Source of the DNA: Balneolaceae bacterium
GTDB taxonomy: Bacteria; Bacteroidota; Rhodothermia; Balneolales; Balneolaceae
Assembly: GCA_017640605.1 (NCBI GenBank)
Contig: JAEPQH010000004.1
Location: 226,333-290,332 of the forward strand
Direction: 5' to 3'
Length of the DNA stretch: 64,000 bases
The position numbers and the translations under genes are program-made. Under the pieces are notes generated by a model. That model was not told the origin of the DNA and ran no database searches. It saw nothing but the letters and a program-made list of their open reading frames with translations. The stretch's first letter is position 1. Every line of letters starts with the position of its first letter. This document shows positions 9,530 through 17,994 of the stretch, one piece after another.

Positions 9530-9727
9530 TTACCTCTCTATTTCCGCTACAAATTCAATGGTATCACGCGGAGGCATCATTACGGTTTTACCGTCAATTC
9601 TTTTTTCCTGATGTTGACTGTGATGAACGGCTTTAAATGTACCTAGGCCCGAAATCTCTACGGAGTTCTTCATTATAATTTGATCGCGAACTACTACACT
9701 AAATGCTTCTAAAAACTCTTTTTTCAT
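9530..9727 (-). CDS. Short HU-family (histone-like) DNA-binding protein
   Basis: 65 residues when started at the ATG at 9727, which immediately follows the barrel gene's stop (9730). An upstream in-frame ATG at 9790 would lie inside that gene and is rejected. The core 'VEISGLGTFKAVHHSQHQ' followed by 'GKTVMMPPRDTIEFVA' matches the HU beta-saddle (G-x-G-x-F ... P-x-x-x-x-x-F). HU proteins are usually about 90 residues; this one lacks part of the first helices. It may be a specialised form that pairs with the HU-like domain of the next gene. Placement inside a TonB-system operon is unusual. Confidence 0.78.
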   Translation of the reverse strand: MKKEFLEAFSVVVRDQIIMKNSVEISGLGTFKAVHHSQHQEKRIDGKTVMMPPRDTIEFVAEIER

Positions 9728-9729
9728 AT

Positions 9730-11469
9730 TTACAATTTTATGATTATCCCTCCGAAGAGCTGAAATGGGCGCTCCTGATAGCCGTCCCACACTTCGTATT
9801 TTTGCCCCAAAATATTCAATACTTTGGCATAAACACCAAACCGATCGCTAAATTCGTATTCGGCTTTTACATTTACAAGGCCGATGGTACCTAATTCGCG
9901 GTTATTGGTGGGCGATTGCCGCTTGCCAATCACATCAAACCAGGTGCTTAGCAACAACGATTTTTCTAAATGGTAATTAAGTGATGCTGTTACCCCAAAA
10001 CGTTCTTCATAGGGGATGTCAGCTCCGCTATCTAGCTTAGGTCGCCGAGCGTAAATTTTGGCATCAAACCAGAATTGCTCGGGGTTAAGCTGTTGAGTAA
10101 TCCCGCCGAATAACTCGAACGTACTCGATTTTTCGTAATTGATGGTATAAAAAAGTGCATAATCCTGCCCGATTCTAATTTCTGATACCCGCTGATAATA
10201 CGCTCTGTTTCTTGTGATTTGATAAGACAGCCCGCCATACACTCGATTGCCTTCAAATAACTGAAGTCCAATTTCGCCAAATGCTTTGGATTGATAACTA
10301 TGGCGCAAGGTTGTAGCTGTATTTAAAAAGCGATTGATTTGATAATGCTCTTGAAGGTTTGTTAAAAACGGCCCCGCTTTAATTCCCCCTTTCACCAACA
10401 AAGCATCTTTTAAATTGTAGGAAAGTTCTGCTTCCGGTGCGATGTAGAATTTATTTTCTAGTCCATCGCTCACATACGCAATATTAAATGCACCCGTAGC
10501 GTGCATGTTGAAATTGATCAACTTTTTGTACTCGGCACCAAGTGTGCCAAGAAATATATTCTGAGAAGCACTATTGGCCGCATCATATCGTCCGGTTGTT
10601 AATTGGGCATTAATACCCAACGTTTCGTATAGACGAGAGCCGGGCCAGTATTTGTTGGCTTCTACATGTACATATTGCTCGCTGCTGTTTCCGGATATAA
10701 GATTTCCATTATTTCGCGTAGTGTTATCGCCTGCATCTAAGTCTGCCTCAAAGTGCGAAACTGTTAGTTCAGTGGTTAATCCTTCTAAGGCATTTTTTGT
10801 TTGATGAAGCGCTGCATTCCAACTCAACCCCAGATAATCTTTTCGGGTAGTTTCACCAATTACATCCTGATAAAGCGGATCCAGATTATATAAGCGATTG
10901 AAATCACTTAGAAAACCGATGGAGCTTTCGACCGCCAAATCCTTTTTTACTTTCGAATAAAAGCGAACATCGCCATCCATAAAACGAAAACCGGAAGCCT
11001 GATCGTCGAGGTGACCATCCGACGTTAGCAACGAAAAATCACCTGTTAAAGTAGATTTGCTACCTAATCCCTGATAAAAATAGGCGTCAGCTTCCGGAGT
11101 GATAAAAGATCCAAAGCCACCTTTTAGATACACATTAGTGCGGCTTGGAGTTGGTAATACCGATCGGGCAGGAGGTTCCGGCCGATCTAATTGTGTGATC
11201 GCAATACTGGCAACCGCTTGCTCGCGCGATTCCATAAAGGGCATTCTGTTAGGGTCGATCTGAAATACCCGCGGTTTGGGATTAAAACCAAGAATGGGCT
11301 GGCGACGAAGACCGGGGAAACGTGCTCTGAATTCACTTCTAATCTCAATATCCTGAGGGTTAATCTCGGGTAACAATGTATTCTGCGGATTGGTGCCTCC
11401 CGATTGGGCAAGCGCTGCTGCAGAAGTAATTACTATGAGTGCAAATAGAAGTGATGGTCTGAAAATCAT
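9730..11469 (-). CDS. Outer-membrane beta-barrel protein, TonB-receptor-like without an obvious plug
   Basis: 579 residues with a signal peptide (about 1-21, ending ALA-Q). After a Pro-rich stretch of about 90 residues the rest alternates hydrophobic and polar residues with aromatic girdles, in the pattern of a large transmembrane barrel. It ends in 'FGGIIIKL', close to the C-terminal strand of TonB-dependent receptors. No plug domain is apparent; the roughly 100 residues before the barrel are too short and unlike it. This is the first gene of the six-gene operon that ends with tonB, so it is a natural client of that motor. The substrate cannot be inferred. It could also be an assembly or motility-related barrel. 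Confidence 0.75.
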   Translation of the reverse strand: MIFRPSLLFALIVITSAAALAQSGGTNPQNTLLPEINPQDIEIRSEFRARFPGLRRQPILGFNPKPRVFQIDPNRMPFMESREQAVASIAITQLDRPEPPARSVLPTPSRTNVYLKGGFGSFITPEADAYFYQGLGSKSTLTGDFSLLTSDGHLDDQASGFRFMDGDVRFYSKVKKDLAVESSIGFLSDFNRLYNLDPLYQDVIGETTRKDYLGLSWNAALHQTKNALEGLTTELTVSHFEADLDAGDNTTRNNGNLISGNSSEQYVHVEANKYWPGSRLYETLGINAQLTTGRYDAANSASQNIFLGTLGAEYKKLINFNMHATGAFNIAYVSDGLENKFYIAPEAELSYNLKDALLVKGGIKAGPFLTNLQEHYQINRFLNTATTLRHSYQSKAFGEIGLQLFEGNRVYGGLSYQITRNRAYYQRVSEIRIGQDYALFYTINYEKSSTFELFGGITQQLNPEQFWFDAKIYARRPKLDSGADIPYEERFGVTASLNYHLEKSLLLSTWFDVIGKRQSPTNNRELGTIGLVNVKAEYEFSDRFGVYAKVLNILGQKYEVWDGYQERPFQLFGGIIIKL

Positions 11470-11609
11470 ACAGAAAAGCTTTCTAGAATGTACAAATTTT
11501 TTGATTGAAGGATGAATCTACCTTCACATGATTAAAGATACCTCATCACACATTTCATGTTCCGTTATTGACTACGTAAAAAAGAAAAAACCGATTGGTA
11601 GAACGCTGG

Positions 11610-12959
11610 TTAAATGTTACCGGCGCTCTTCATTCTATCGAAGTAATCTCTTGCTGCGGCCATTACTTTTGGTGATAAGAGTATGGCTACCGTCATAGTT
11701 GGGATACTCATCAACGCAAACATGCCGTCGGTAAAATTGAGCACCGCATTAATAGTTGCTACTGATCCAAAAATGATGGCTACAGCATAAAAGTAGTTGA
11801 AATACTTTTGTTTATCGGCGCCTATCAAAAAACCAAGACATTTAGTGGAGTAATATGAGTAAGTAAATAATGAGCTGAAGCCGAAGATCAATACACAGAA
11901 AATCAACAAATAAACACCAAATGGTCCAATTGCTTCCTGAAATGCTGAGGCAGTTAAGGTGATCCCGTTCAACTCGCCGGATTGCCACACATCGGTTACT
12001 AAAATAGCTAAGGCAGTCATCGTACAAACGATAAGTGTGTCAATAAACGGGCCCATCATAGCCACTAACCCTTCGCGAACGGGTTCTTTGGTTTTTGCAG
12101 CGCCATGAGCGAGTGTAGCTGTTCCGATACCGGCTTCGTTCGAGAATGCCGCTCGTTTTGTTCCGTGTACAATCAAGCTTCCTAAAACGCCACCAAATGC
12201 TGCGTCGCCATTAAAATAGGCCCCTTGAAAAGCATCGGTTACAATCAGTAATAAATAATGCCCAAGTACATCAATATGAATGCCTAAAATGATGAGCACA
12301 CAGCTAACATAGATTACAACCATAGCCGGCACCATTTTCGAAGCTACTTTACCAACACGCTTAATTCCACCGAAAATTACAATCGAAACGATAGCTAGAA
12401 TTACAAGTCCGCTCACTAAATCGCTGGCAAATGTATTGGCAGGATCTGTAATGCCGTTTGGCACAAGTACGAAATCGCGTACAATTTGTGTTACCTGATT
12501 GGCCTGAAAAATCGGGAGTGGCCCAAATAAACCAGCAAGGGCAAACAGCACAGCTAATGGTTTCCACTTCTTACCTAAACCTTCTACAATCATGTACATG
12601 GTTCCACCCTGAATGTCCCCATTCGAATCTTTTCCACGATACATAATGGAAAGGGTACAGGTGAAAAACTTTGTAGCCATACCAACCACTGCGCTCACCC
12701 ACATCCAGAATACAGCTCCTGGACCACCAATTGCGATGGCAACAGCTACACCACTAATGTTGCCAAGACCAACGGTTGCTGCTAATGCCGAGGAAAGTGC
12801 TTCGAAGTGACTAATATCTCCGGGATCGTCTGGATCGTCGTATTTACCTCGTAAAATATCTATCGCGTGAAAGAAGTAACGGTAGGGAGTAAATCGGGAG
12901 TAAATGAGAAAATATAATCCACCACCTACCAATAAAAGAACGAGTGGGGTTCCCCACAT
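11610..12959 (-). CDS. Sodium:alanine/glycine symporter (AGCS family)
   Basis: 449 residues from the ATG at 12959, with about ten membrane helices. The family signature is intact: 'GLGNISGVAVAIAIGGPGA' followed by FWMW, and later 'SNEAGIGTATLAHGAA'. These proteins import alanine, glycine or related small amino acids with sodium across the inner membrane. The ATG lies unusually late. The frame stays open for 19 more codons upstream and encodes a sequence like the family's usual N-terminus (ETIDRALAAFSSF before MWGTPL), yet offers no ATG, GTG or TTG. Translation may therefore begin at ATT (13007) or CTG (13001). Downstream on the minus strand lies a T-rich stretch but only a weak hairpin. Confidence 0.9.
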   Translation of the reverse strand: MWGTPLVLLLVGGGLYFLIYSRFTPYRYFFHAIDILRGKYDDPDDPGDISHFEALSSALAATVGLGNISGVAVAIAIGGPGAVFWMWVSAVVGMATKFFTCTLSIMYRGKDSNGDIQGGTMYMIVEGLGKKWKPLAVLFALAGLFGPLPIFQANQVTQIVRDFVLVPNGITDPANTFASDLVSGLVILAIVSIVIFGGIKRVGKVASKMVPAMVVIYVSCVLIILGIHIDVLGHYLLLIVTDAFQGAYFNGDAAFGGVLGSLIVHGTKRAAFSNEAGIGTATLAHGAAKTKEPVREGLVAMMGPFIDTLIVCTMTALAILVTDVWQSGELNGITLTASAFQEAIGPFGVYLLIFCVLIFGFSSLFTYSYYSTKCLGFLIGADKQKYFNYFYAVAIIFGSVATINAVLNFTDGMFALMSIPTMTVAILLSPKVMAAARDYFDRMKSAGNI

Positions 12960-13048
12960 AAATGACGAAAATGCGGCTAATGCGCGATCTATAGTTTCCA
13001 GAGCAATAGTATTTAGTGATGATTTAGACTACAAACAGCGCAAAACTA

Positions 13049-13504
13049 CTAAAAGTTGCCCTTAGTGGGTAATGATCTTAGAAAATAGATGTAATCGGTA
13101 GCAGGGGCTTCGTATCCGTTTTTACTTAGCAAATACAGAATCTGTGCGCGGTGATGTTGCCCATGAATAATGATATGCTCAAAAATATCATCGGCCATAG
13201 TTGTAAAATGATTTCCTTTCAAATCCTGATAATCAATCATTTCACCAGTTTTTTGAGCAATTCGATGCAGCATATCACCACTATCATTCAACAGACTTTT
13301 GCACTCTTCGATGGTATAATTTCCCCAGATCTGGGTGGTTTCTTCGATTTCATGAATACGATTAAACCAAATAATTTGTGCTTTAAAGAGATGCGCAAAT
13401 AATCGGGTGAGTTCGGCTCGAAGGGTATCCTCCCGAACTTTTTCTATCGCATCGATTACAAGTTTGTTTGCCCACCGATCGTAGTCAATTTTTTTGTTAT
13501 CCAT
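13049..13504 (-). CDS. DinB-family metal-binding protein
   Basis: 151 residues. The four-helix DinB/YfiT fold is indicated by the metal-ligand pattern: a His in helix 2 ('LFAHLFKAQIIWFNRI') and the pair in 'HIIIHGQHHRAQILYLL' near residue 115. The family includes mycothiol- or bacillithiol-dependent enzymes and many proteins of unknown role; here only the fold and the metal site can be claimed. The start (ATG 13504) lies 9 bases after the stop of the MarC gene, so the two are probably one transcription unit. Confidence 0.85.
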   Translation of the reverse strand: MDNKKIDYDRWANKLVIDAIEKVREDTLRAELTRLFAHLFKAQIIWFNRIHEIEETTQIWGNYTIEECKSLLNDSGDMLHRIAQKTGEMIDYQDLKGNHFTTMADDIFEHIIIHGQHHRAQILYLLSKNGYEAPATDYIYFLRSLPTKGNF

Positions 13505-13513
13505 GACTTGGTA

Positions 13514-14188
13514 TTAAGCGTTAAATCCAAAAAATCCCGCGATTCCATTAATTACAAATTGTACACCAATAGCTAGCGCGATGAAACCCATCATTCTTGT
13601 AATTACAATCATGCCACTTTTGCCAATTACTTTATTTAGCCATGGAGCAACACGCAAAATTCCCCAAGCTAAAAAAGCTGTTAAAAATACCGCTACAGTG
13701 TTTAAGATGTAGTCGCTGGTTCCCGTTGCCTGCGAGCCAAAACCAATCACAACAGCAATACTGCCCGGACCCGACAAAAGTGGCATCGCAATTGGGCTGA
13801 ACGAAACGTCTTCTTTATCCATAGCAGCTTCGGTATCTTTTTTGGATAATTTTCGGCCTCCGGTTTCAGGGTTCATCATCGAAAAACCGGCTCGCATAAT
13901 TACAATTCCGCCGGCAATGCGAATACCCGATATGCTAATACCAAAAAAGGACAGAATGTAGGTTCCTAAAAACAGAAATGTTACCAATACGATGAACATG
14001 TAAATAGCAGATTTACGTGCTGTTCGTACTTGTTCGTCAAGTGTATGATCCCCCATCAACGATAGGAAAACCGGCATTGCAGCCAGCGGGTTAACTACAG
14101 AAAATAGCGAGGTAAAGCTTGCCAGTAAAAGTGCGCCTGCCCCCATAAAATCTGTGGAAAAGGGAATAAAATCGCTTAAAAAATCCAT
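13514..14188 (-). CDS. MarC-family integral membrane protein (UPF0056)
   Basis: 224 residues with about six membrane helices. The N-terminal 'SLFSVVNPLAAMPVFLSLM' and the later 'PIAMPLLSGPGSIAVVIGF' are typical MarC/NAAT family motifs. The family was once linked to multiple antibiotic resistance in E. coli, but that link has been withdrawn and the transported substrate is unknown. The gene is followed directly by dinB-like and is divergent from the GAF gene at 14306. No abnormality in length. Confidence 0.88.
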   Translation of the reverse strand: MDFLSDFIPFSTDFMGAGALLLASFTSLFSVVNPLAAMPVFLSLMGDHTLDEQVRTARKSAIYMFIVLVTFLFLGTYILSFFGISISGIRIAGGIVIMRAGFSMMNPETGGRKLSKKDTEAAMDKEDVSFSPIAMPLLSGPGSIAVVIGFGSQATGTSDYILNTVAVFLTAFLAWGILRVAPWLNKVIGKSGMIVITRMMGFIALAIGVQFVINGIAGFFGFNA

Positions 14189-14271
14189 GCTTACAAGATA
14201 CAGAGATTTTGCCGAAAAGAAGGGAGAGATTCAGAATTTCCAAAGCTTAACTTTTCTAGTTCACTAATTCT

Positions 14272-14280
14272 TATATTTTG
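14272..14280 (+). promoter_or_regulatory. Candidate -7 box of the GAF-domain gene
   Basis: The sequence TATATTTTG lies 26 bases upstream of the ATG at 14306. It is close to the TAnnTTTG element used by the primary sigma factor of Bacteroidota-type bacteria, with one extra T. No convincing -33 TTTG is visible. Similar boxes precede two other genes in this window (34548 and 59393). Confidence 0.4.
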
Positions 14281-14305
14281 CGTTCACTTTAACTACAAGA
14301 GATTT

Positions 14306-14785
14306 ATGTCCAGCACTCAAACTATCAGCTTACTCGATAAACTAATTATTCACACTAAAGAAATTCTGGAGCGTCCTGTTACCCGAAATGAAAAACTGTT
14401 CGCAGTGTGCGAGTTACTCGCCGATGAAGTGCCCACCTTCGATTGGGTTGGATTTTATTTGGTAGCCGATGACGCCGAAAATGAGTTAGTACTTGGGCCA
14501 TTTGTTGGAGAAGCCACCGATCATACACGCATTCCATTTGGAACCGGAATTTGCGGACAGGTAGCATTATCGCACCAAACTTTTGTTTCTCAAGATGTGC
14601 ACGCAGAGGATAATTACCTTGCTTGTAGTATTCATGTACAATCAGAAATTGTGGTACCAATTATGGCGGATGGCGAGTTTGTAGCACAACTTGATATTGA
14701 TTCTAATACAAAAAACTCTATCACCGAGGAACAAACGGAAGCACTCGAGAAAATCTGCAAAATGCTGAGTGCCGAATTTAAATAA
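14306..14785 (+). CDS. GAF-domain protein of the free methionine-R-sulfoxide reductase type
   Basis: 159 residues, a single GAF domain. 'FDWVGFYLV', 'LVLGPFVG', 'TRIPFGTGICGQVA' and 'SEIVVPIMADGEFVAQLDID' follow the order found in fRMsr (YebR/MsrC), which reduces free methionine-R-sulfoxide in the cytosol. Of the three Cys of the E. coli enzyme, the counterparts of Cys94 (in GICG) and Cys118 (in YLAC) are present. The place of Cys84 just before TRIPFG is occupied by 'DH'. Activity is therefore plausible but not assured; it could be a ligand-sensing relative. The gene is followed 17 bases later by a TerB-like gene on the same strand. Confidence 0.8.
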   Translation: MSSTQTISLLDKLIIHTKEILERPVTRNEKLFAVCELLADEVPTFDWVGFYLVADDAENELVLGPFVGEATDHTRIPFGTGICGQVALSHQTFVSQDVHAEDNYLACSIHVQSEIVVPIMADGEFVAQLDIDSNTKNSITEEQTEALEKICKMLSAEFK

Positions 14786-14802
14786 TCAAAAACCGGGGTA
14801 TT

Positions 14803-15156
14803 ATGAGCACCTATTCCTTAACCGACGAAACTTCGATTGATGTACTGATTTTTTGGATCGAGAGTGCTGATGGCAGCATCTCTTTTGCCGAACAATCTGC
14901 TGTAAAGCGAGTTCTCGAAAACATGAAGTACGATTTGAGTACGTATCATAAAACGCTGAGCCATCTTGGAAGTATGAGTACGGAAAATTTACATACTATT
15001 GTGGATGAGGCATTAACTCATATCAAATCCAATTTCTCTGACGAAGGAAAACAATTGGTATACAGCCTATTGGATTCTATTGCCCATTGCGATGCCAAAA
15101 TATCTGATACTGAACAAAAGAAGCTTAATCGTATAAAATCTGAACTGGGCGTTTAA
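14803..15156 (+). CDS. TerB-like small helical protein
   Basis: 117 residues, all helical. Two acidic 'ADGSISFAEQSAVKRVLE' and 'HCDAKISDTEQKKLNRI' segments about 80 residues apart reproduce the internal repeat of TerB/tellurite-resistance-like domains. In that family the Asp/Glu residues of each half form a metal site. The family occurs in stress and envelope contexts and often has no known function. The stop overlaps the stop of the convergent lipoprotein gene by 4 bases, and the gene probably shares a transcript with the GAF gene before it. Confidence 0.7.
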   Translation: MSTYSLTDETSIDVLIFWIESADGSISFAEQSAVKRVLENMKYDLSTYHKTLSHLGSMSTENLHTIVDEALTHIKSNFSDEGKQLVYSLLDSIAHCDAKISDTEQKKLNRIKSELGV

Positions 15157-15635
15157 TTCACTATAAGCTTAGAAAATAGATAGGTGATTTCGTCATCGGC
15201 TACGTTTTCTCTGCGGTCTATAAATATGCTGATTGGCATTCCTGTATTGGTGTCCCATTCAAATTCTGCCTCGTGCGAAACGGGAATTTCTACCAACCAT
15301 CGGTCGTAAAACACAGAAATTGTATTAAATAGCGATGGAAAAAGCTCAAGAATCGGCACTTCTTCATCACCTTGTTCTACCGTGTAGGGTTCACGGGTTT
15401 CTATATCTAACACCTGAGCAACGGTATCACTTTGTACTACAACAATCATTGCATCGGTGAACGCACAAAAGCACAGTGCCTGATAGGTATATTCGTAATC
15501 AGAGCGTTCTGTGCTCAACCATTTTGCCTTGCCTTCTTTAACCTCATCGACAAGGCTATTAGTATTGTTGTTTATATCACAACTAACAAGTGAACACAAT
15601 AATGATACGGCGAACAGTGTGTGGATAGCTTTCAT
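15153..15635 (-). CDS. DUF6174-like lipoprotein
   Basis: 160 residues. The N-terminus carries a lipoprotein signal with lipobox LVSC (Cys 19). The mature part has the 'YEYTYQALCFC' motif with two close Cys followed by 'AMIVVVQSDTVAQVL', the pattern of DUF6174 proteins; their function is unknown. It is the last member of a same-strand run that begins with the sugar-isomerase gene at 18861, separated from the preceding gene by 57 bases. Confidence 0.72.
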   Translation of the reverse strand: MKAIHTLFAVSLLCSLVSCDINNNTNSLVDEVKEGKAKWLSTERSDYEYTYQALCFCAFTDAMIVVVQSDTVAQVLDIETREPYTVEQGDEEVPILELFPSLFNTISVFYDRWLVEIPVSHEAEFEWDTNTGMPISIFIDRRENVADDEITYLFSKLIVN

Positions 15636-15692
15636 TTTTTCGTTAAATCTATGGGATAAATACAGGAGTATAAACCTGCATAATGATGCGAG

Positions 15693-16667
15693 TTATTGAG
15701 TAACGCAAGAGGTATCACTTACAACACGAACTTCACTTACCTCATTAGGAGTAATGATTTTTGTGAAACCGGTGGTTCTTCGGTTCGAGTACCATTCATC
15801 CCGCAAAACTCCCGATACTTTTACCTGAAACAACAGCTGATCTTGTTGCTGGGTAACTGTGGGCATTCCTTTTTTGGTCATTAATTCAGTTAAATTAGCA
15901 TCAAATCGCCAGGTTTCGTTAACACCACATGGTATAAACTCAGAACCTCTTAAACCATTAGTTACGCCGGCATAAGTATTGTAATTAATGGGTGGAACAA
16001 AATTATTGGCGATTAACCGTAATTGAGCGGCAACTGATAGCACATCAAGTGCTTCGGAAGTTCCATTGTATAGGTCTGGGTTTTCGTGGCTGAACGTTCT
16101 GAAATACATCCCTTTTCGAACTTGAAATACCATTCCCCAAAGTTCTCCGTCGTCCGGATTAGTAGTACTACTTTCAAATGCTGAGCCATCAGGCATGGTC
16201 CATATATTGCGTTGGATAAGATTGTTATAAGTGTTTTCCCAATTGTTATTACTATTAAATTTTGGTAAGCAGTATTCGTATGGACCCACTCGTTCAAACT
16301 CTTCGCAAATTGTACTCAAGTATTCGCGCATGTTTTCTTCAGGTACCGCGCTATCCGAACTCCCGTCAAACGGCCAGAATAGAACCGAGCCACCGGGATT
16401 CTTTTTACTGTTTGATATTCTAAATAAATGGAAAGGTTTACGATCTGAATAAATTGCGATTTGAAATTCTTCATCCACGTCATCTACTGCTGCGCTGGAA
16501 AGATTGCGCCATCCAACGGATTCAACTACCGGGGCCGGAAATACGTTTATTCGTTGACCATCTGTACCTTCAGTTAAATCTGTATGTTCAACCGTAGTGA
16601 TGGGGTGTATAGAACCACACCCTATCACAATAATGCAAACGTAGATAAACCGTCGGAATTTGACCAT
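15693..16667 (-). CDS. Lipoprotein of unknown function
   Basis: 324 residues. The short hydrophobic N-terminus ending VIGC-G suggests a lipoprotein anchored at about Cys 17. I do not recognise the rest. It is mixed alpha/beta, with many aromatic residues and a Cys near each end of the mature chain (CEEFERVGPYEYC in the middle, SDTSCVTQ at the end). No catalytic motif or repeat is visible. It lies 14 bases after the PH-like membrane protein gene and 57 before the DUF6174 lipoprotein, so all three probably share one transcript. Confidence 0.65.
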   Translation of the reverse strand: MVKFRRFIYVCIIVIGCGSIHPITTVEHTDLTEGTDGQRINVFPAPVVESVGWRNLSSAAVDDVDEEFQIAIYSDRKPFHLFRISNSKKNPGGSVLFWPFDGSSDSAVPEENMREYLSTICEEFERVGPYEYCLPKFNSNNNWENTYNNLIQRNIWTMPDGSAFESSTTNPDDGELWGMVFQVRKGMYFRTFSHENPDLYNGTSEALDVLSVAAQLRLIANNFVPPINYNTYAGVTNGLRGSEFIPCGVNETWRFDANLTELMTKKGMPTVTQQQDQLLFQVKVSGVLRDEWYSNRRTTGFTKIITPNEVSEVRVVSDTSCVTQ

Positions 16668-16681
16668 ATAAGTTAGGTTAG

Positions 16682-17281
16682 TTACAAGCCAAGGTAATCT
16701 TTTGCCTCTTCTAACGACATTTCCATTTCTTCGCGAATAATATCGATGGCGCCTTTTGTTTGGCCAAGATCTAGTAAAATTTGTGCTCGATTTTTTGGGG
16801 ACACATCAATCCCTAATCCTGTAATCGATTTTACTTCTCCCACCAATTCTTCCACATTGTAATCGCTGCTTAACATGTAGGAATCAGACAGGCTTATCAT
16901 TCCCTGCTTCGTCAGTATTTTCACCAGCATTTCTTTCATATTTTCATCCGAACGATCAATTTTCACTTCTTCGATATCATAGAAAGGAATGGTGCCTTTT
17001 TTGGCTCTAAAGTACTTTCTTTTATGCCAGCGCAATTCACTTTTTTCGTTATCAAAAACAAAATGCGAGCTTTCGTATATAATGATTCCGGAAATTCCCA
17101 GCACTACTCCGGCCAATACCAATCCAATTATTTGAATAGAAAAAATATTCAGCCCTTCAATAACCCAGAAATAAAGGATTCCGCCAAAGCAACAAATTGC
17201 CCCAAATAATGCCAGGTACGACATTAATGTAAATGAGATTTCAACCTCAATATTTCCGTTTTCGTGTCTCTCAATGTTCAT
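16682..17281 (-). CDS. Membrane protein with PH-like domain and L7/L12-like C-terminal tail
   Basis: 199 residues. Two membrane helices (about 18-40 and 46-70) are followed by a stretch reading like a bacterial PH domain ('FVFDNEKSELRWHKRKYF', 'IPFYDIEEVKI'). The C-terminal 35 residues ('KNRAQILLDLGQTKGAIDII' then EEMEMSLEEAKDYLG) resemble the ribosomal L7/L12 C-terminal helix-turn-helix that ends many small membrane proteins. No function is known for this combination. It sits 11 bases after the LamG-like gene and 14 before a lipoprotein gene, in the same direction. Confidence 0.65.
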   Translation of the reverse strand: MNIERHENGNIEVEISFTLMSYLALFGAICCFGGILYFWVIEGLNIFSIQIIGLVLAGVVLGISGIIIYESSHFVFDNEKSELRWHKRKYFRAKKGTIPFYDIEEVKIDRSDENMKEMLVKILTKQGMISLSDSYMLSSDYNVEELVGEVKSITGLGIDVSPKNRAQILLDLGQTKGAIDIIREEMEMSLEEAKDYLGL

Positions 17282-17292
17282 AACACTTGTAT

Positions 17293-17982
17293 TTATTCTG
17301 TACGCATACCAATGTCTTCAACATGAAGGTTTACGGCATGATTTACTCTCAAACCAAAAACGCCATCGGTATCTAATTCAATGTCATTTGCATTTATCGT
17401 CGCAACTTCTTCACTATTAATAAAAAATTTCATGGTATCTCCATTCACCTCAACGGCTAAGCGGTTTAGTACCGATGATACTTCCGGATTGTCATAGACT
17501 TTAATTGCATCCGATGCCGTCCACCCCTGAATGGTTTCCGTAGCTTCTCCTTTGCGCTGTTTTATGAGAAAGTCTCCCGTATTTCTTATCAAAAAATAAA
17601 GATACTCATACCCTTCGGCCTGCATGTTTTTACCGCCAAAAAATAACCCAAAACCTTCTCTGTTACGCCCGTTCGGGTTGAACAAATGCAAATCGGTGTG
17701 GATGGTATATGAACCTTGTGCAGCATACGATGGATGCCAAAAAATAGCTCTTGGTCCAGTAGTCAGATGCCAGCCCGGCGTCATATTCACAAAATAAATG
17801 CCCTCTGTTTCCGGGTCTGCGCTTAGTGTTATGGAATCATCCGGTTTATCAAGTCGAAATTCCCATCCTTCGGGCACATCCAGATTTTGCCCTTGCGGAA
17901 CTCCGGGGTCGGGAATATTCTGAGCCTGTATTATGTTTATGCTCATCATCAGGATTAAAAGAGTGGGAATAACTTTTTTCAT
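17293..17982 (-). CDS. Exported LamG/concanavalin-like beta-sandwich protein
   Basis: 229 residues with a signal peptide (about 1-20, ending IQA-Q). The mature part has the strand pattern of a concanavalin-type jelly roll: 'YTIHTDLHLFNPN', 'REGFGLFFGG', 'YLYFLIRNTGDFLIKQRKG', 'LAVEVNGDTMKFFINSEEVA' and 'GVFGLRVNHAVNLHVEDI'. This is the arrangement in DUF1080/LamG-like secreted carbohydrate-binding modules. No hydrolase residues are evident. It is 12 bases after the Tat-type sugar isomerase, which supports a shared role in sugar or glycan handling outside the cytoplasm (inference). Confidence 0.72.
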   Translation of the reverse strand: MKKVIPTLLILMMSINIIQAQNIPDPGVPQGQNLDVPEGWEFRLDKPDDSITLSADPETEGIYFVNMTPGWHLTTGPRAIFWHPSYAAQGSYTIHTDLHLFNPNGRNREGFGLFFGGKNMQAEGYEYLYFLIRNTGDFLIKQRKGEATETIQGWTASDAIKVYDNPEVSSVLNRLAVEVNGDTMKFFINSEEVATINANDIELDTDGVFGLRVNHAVNLHVEDIGMRTE

Positions 17983-17994
17983 GATCTTATTGTG

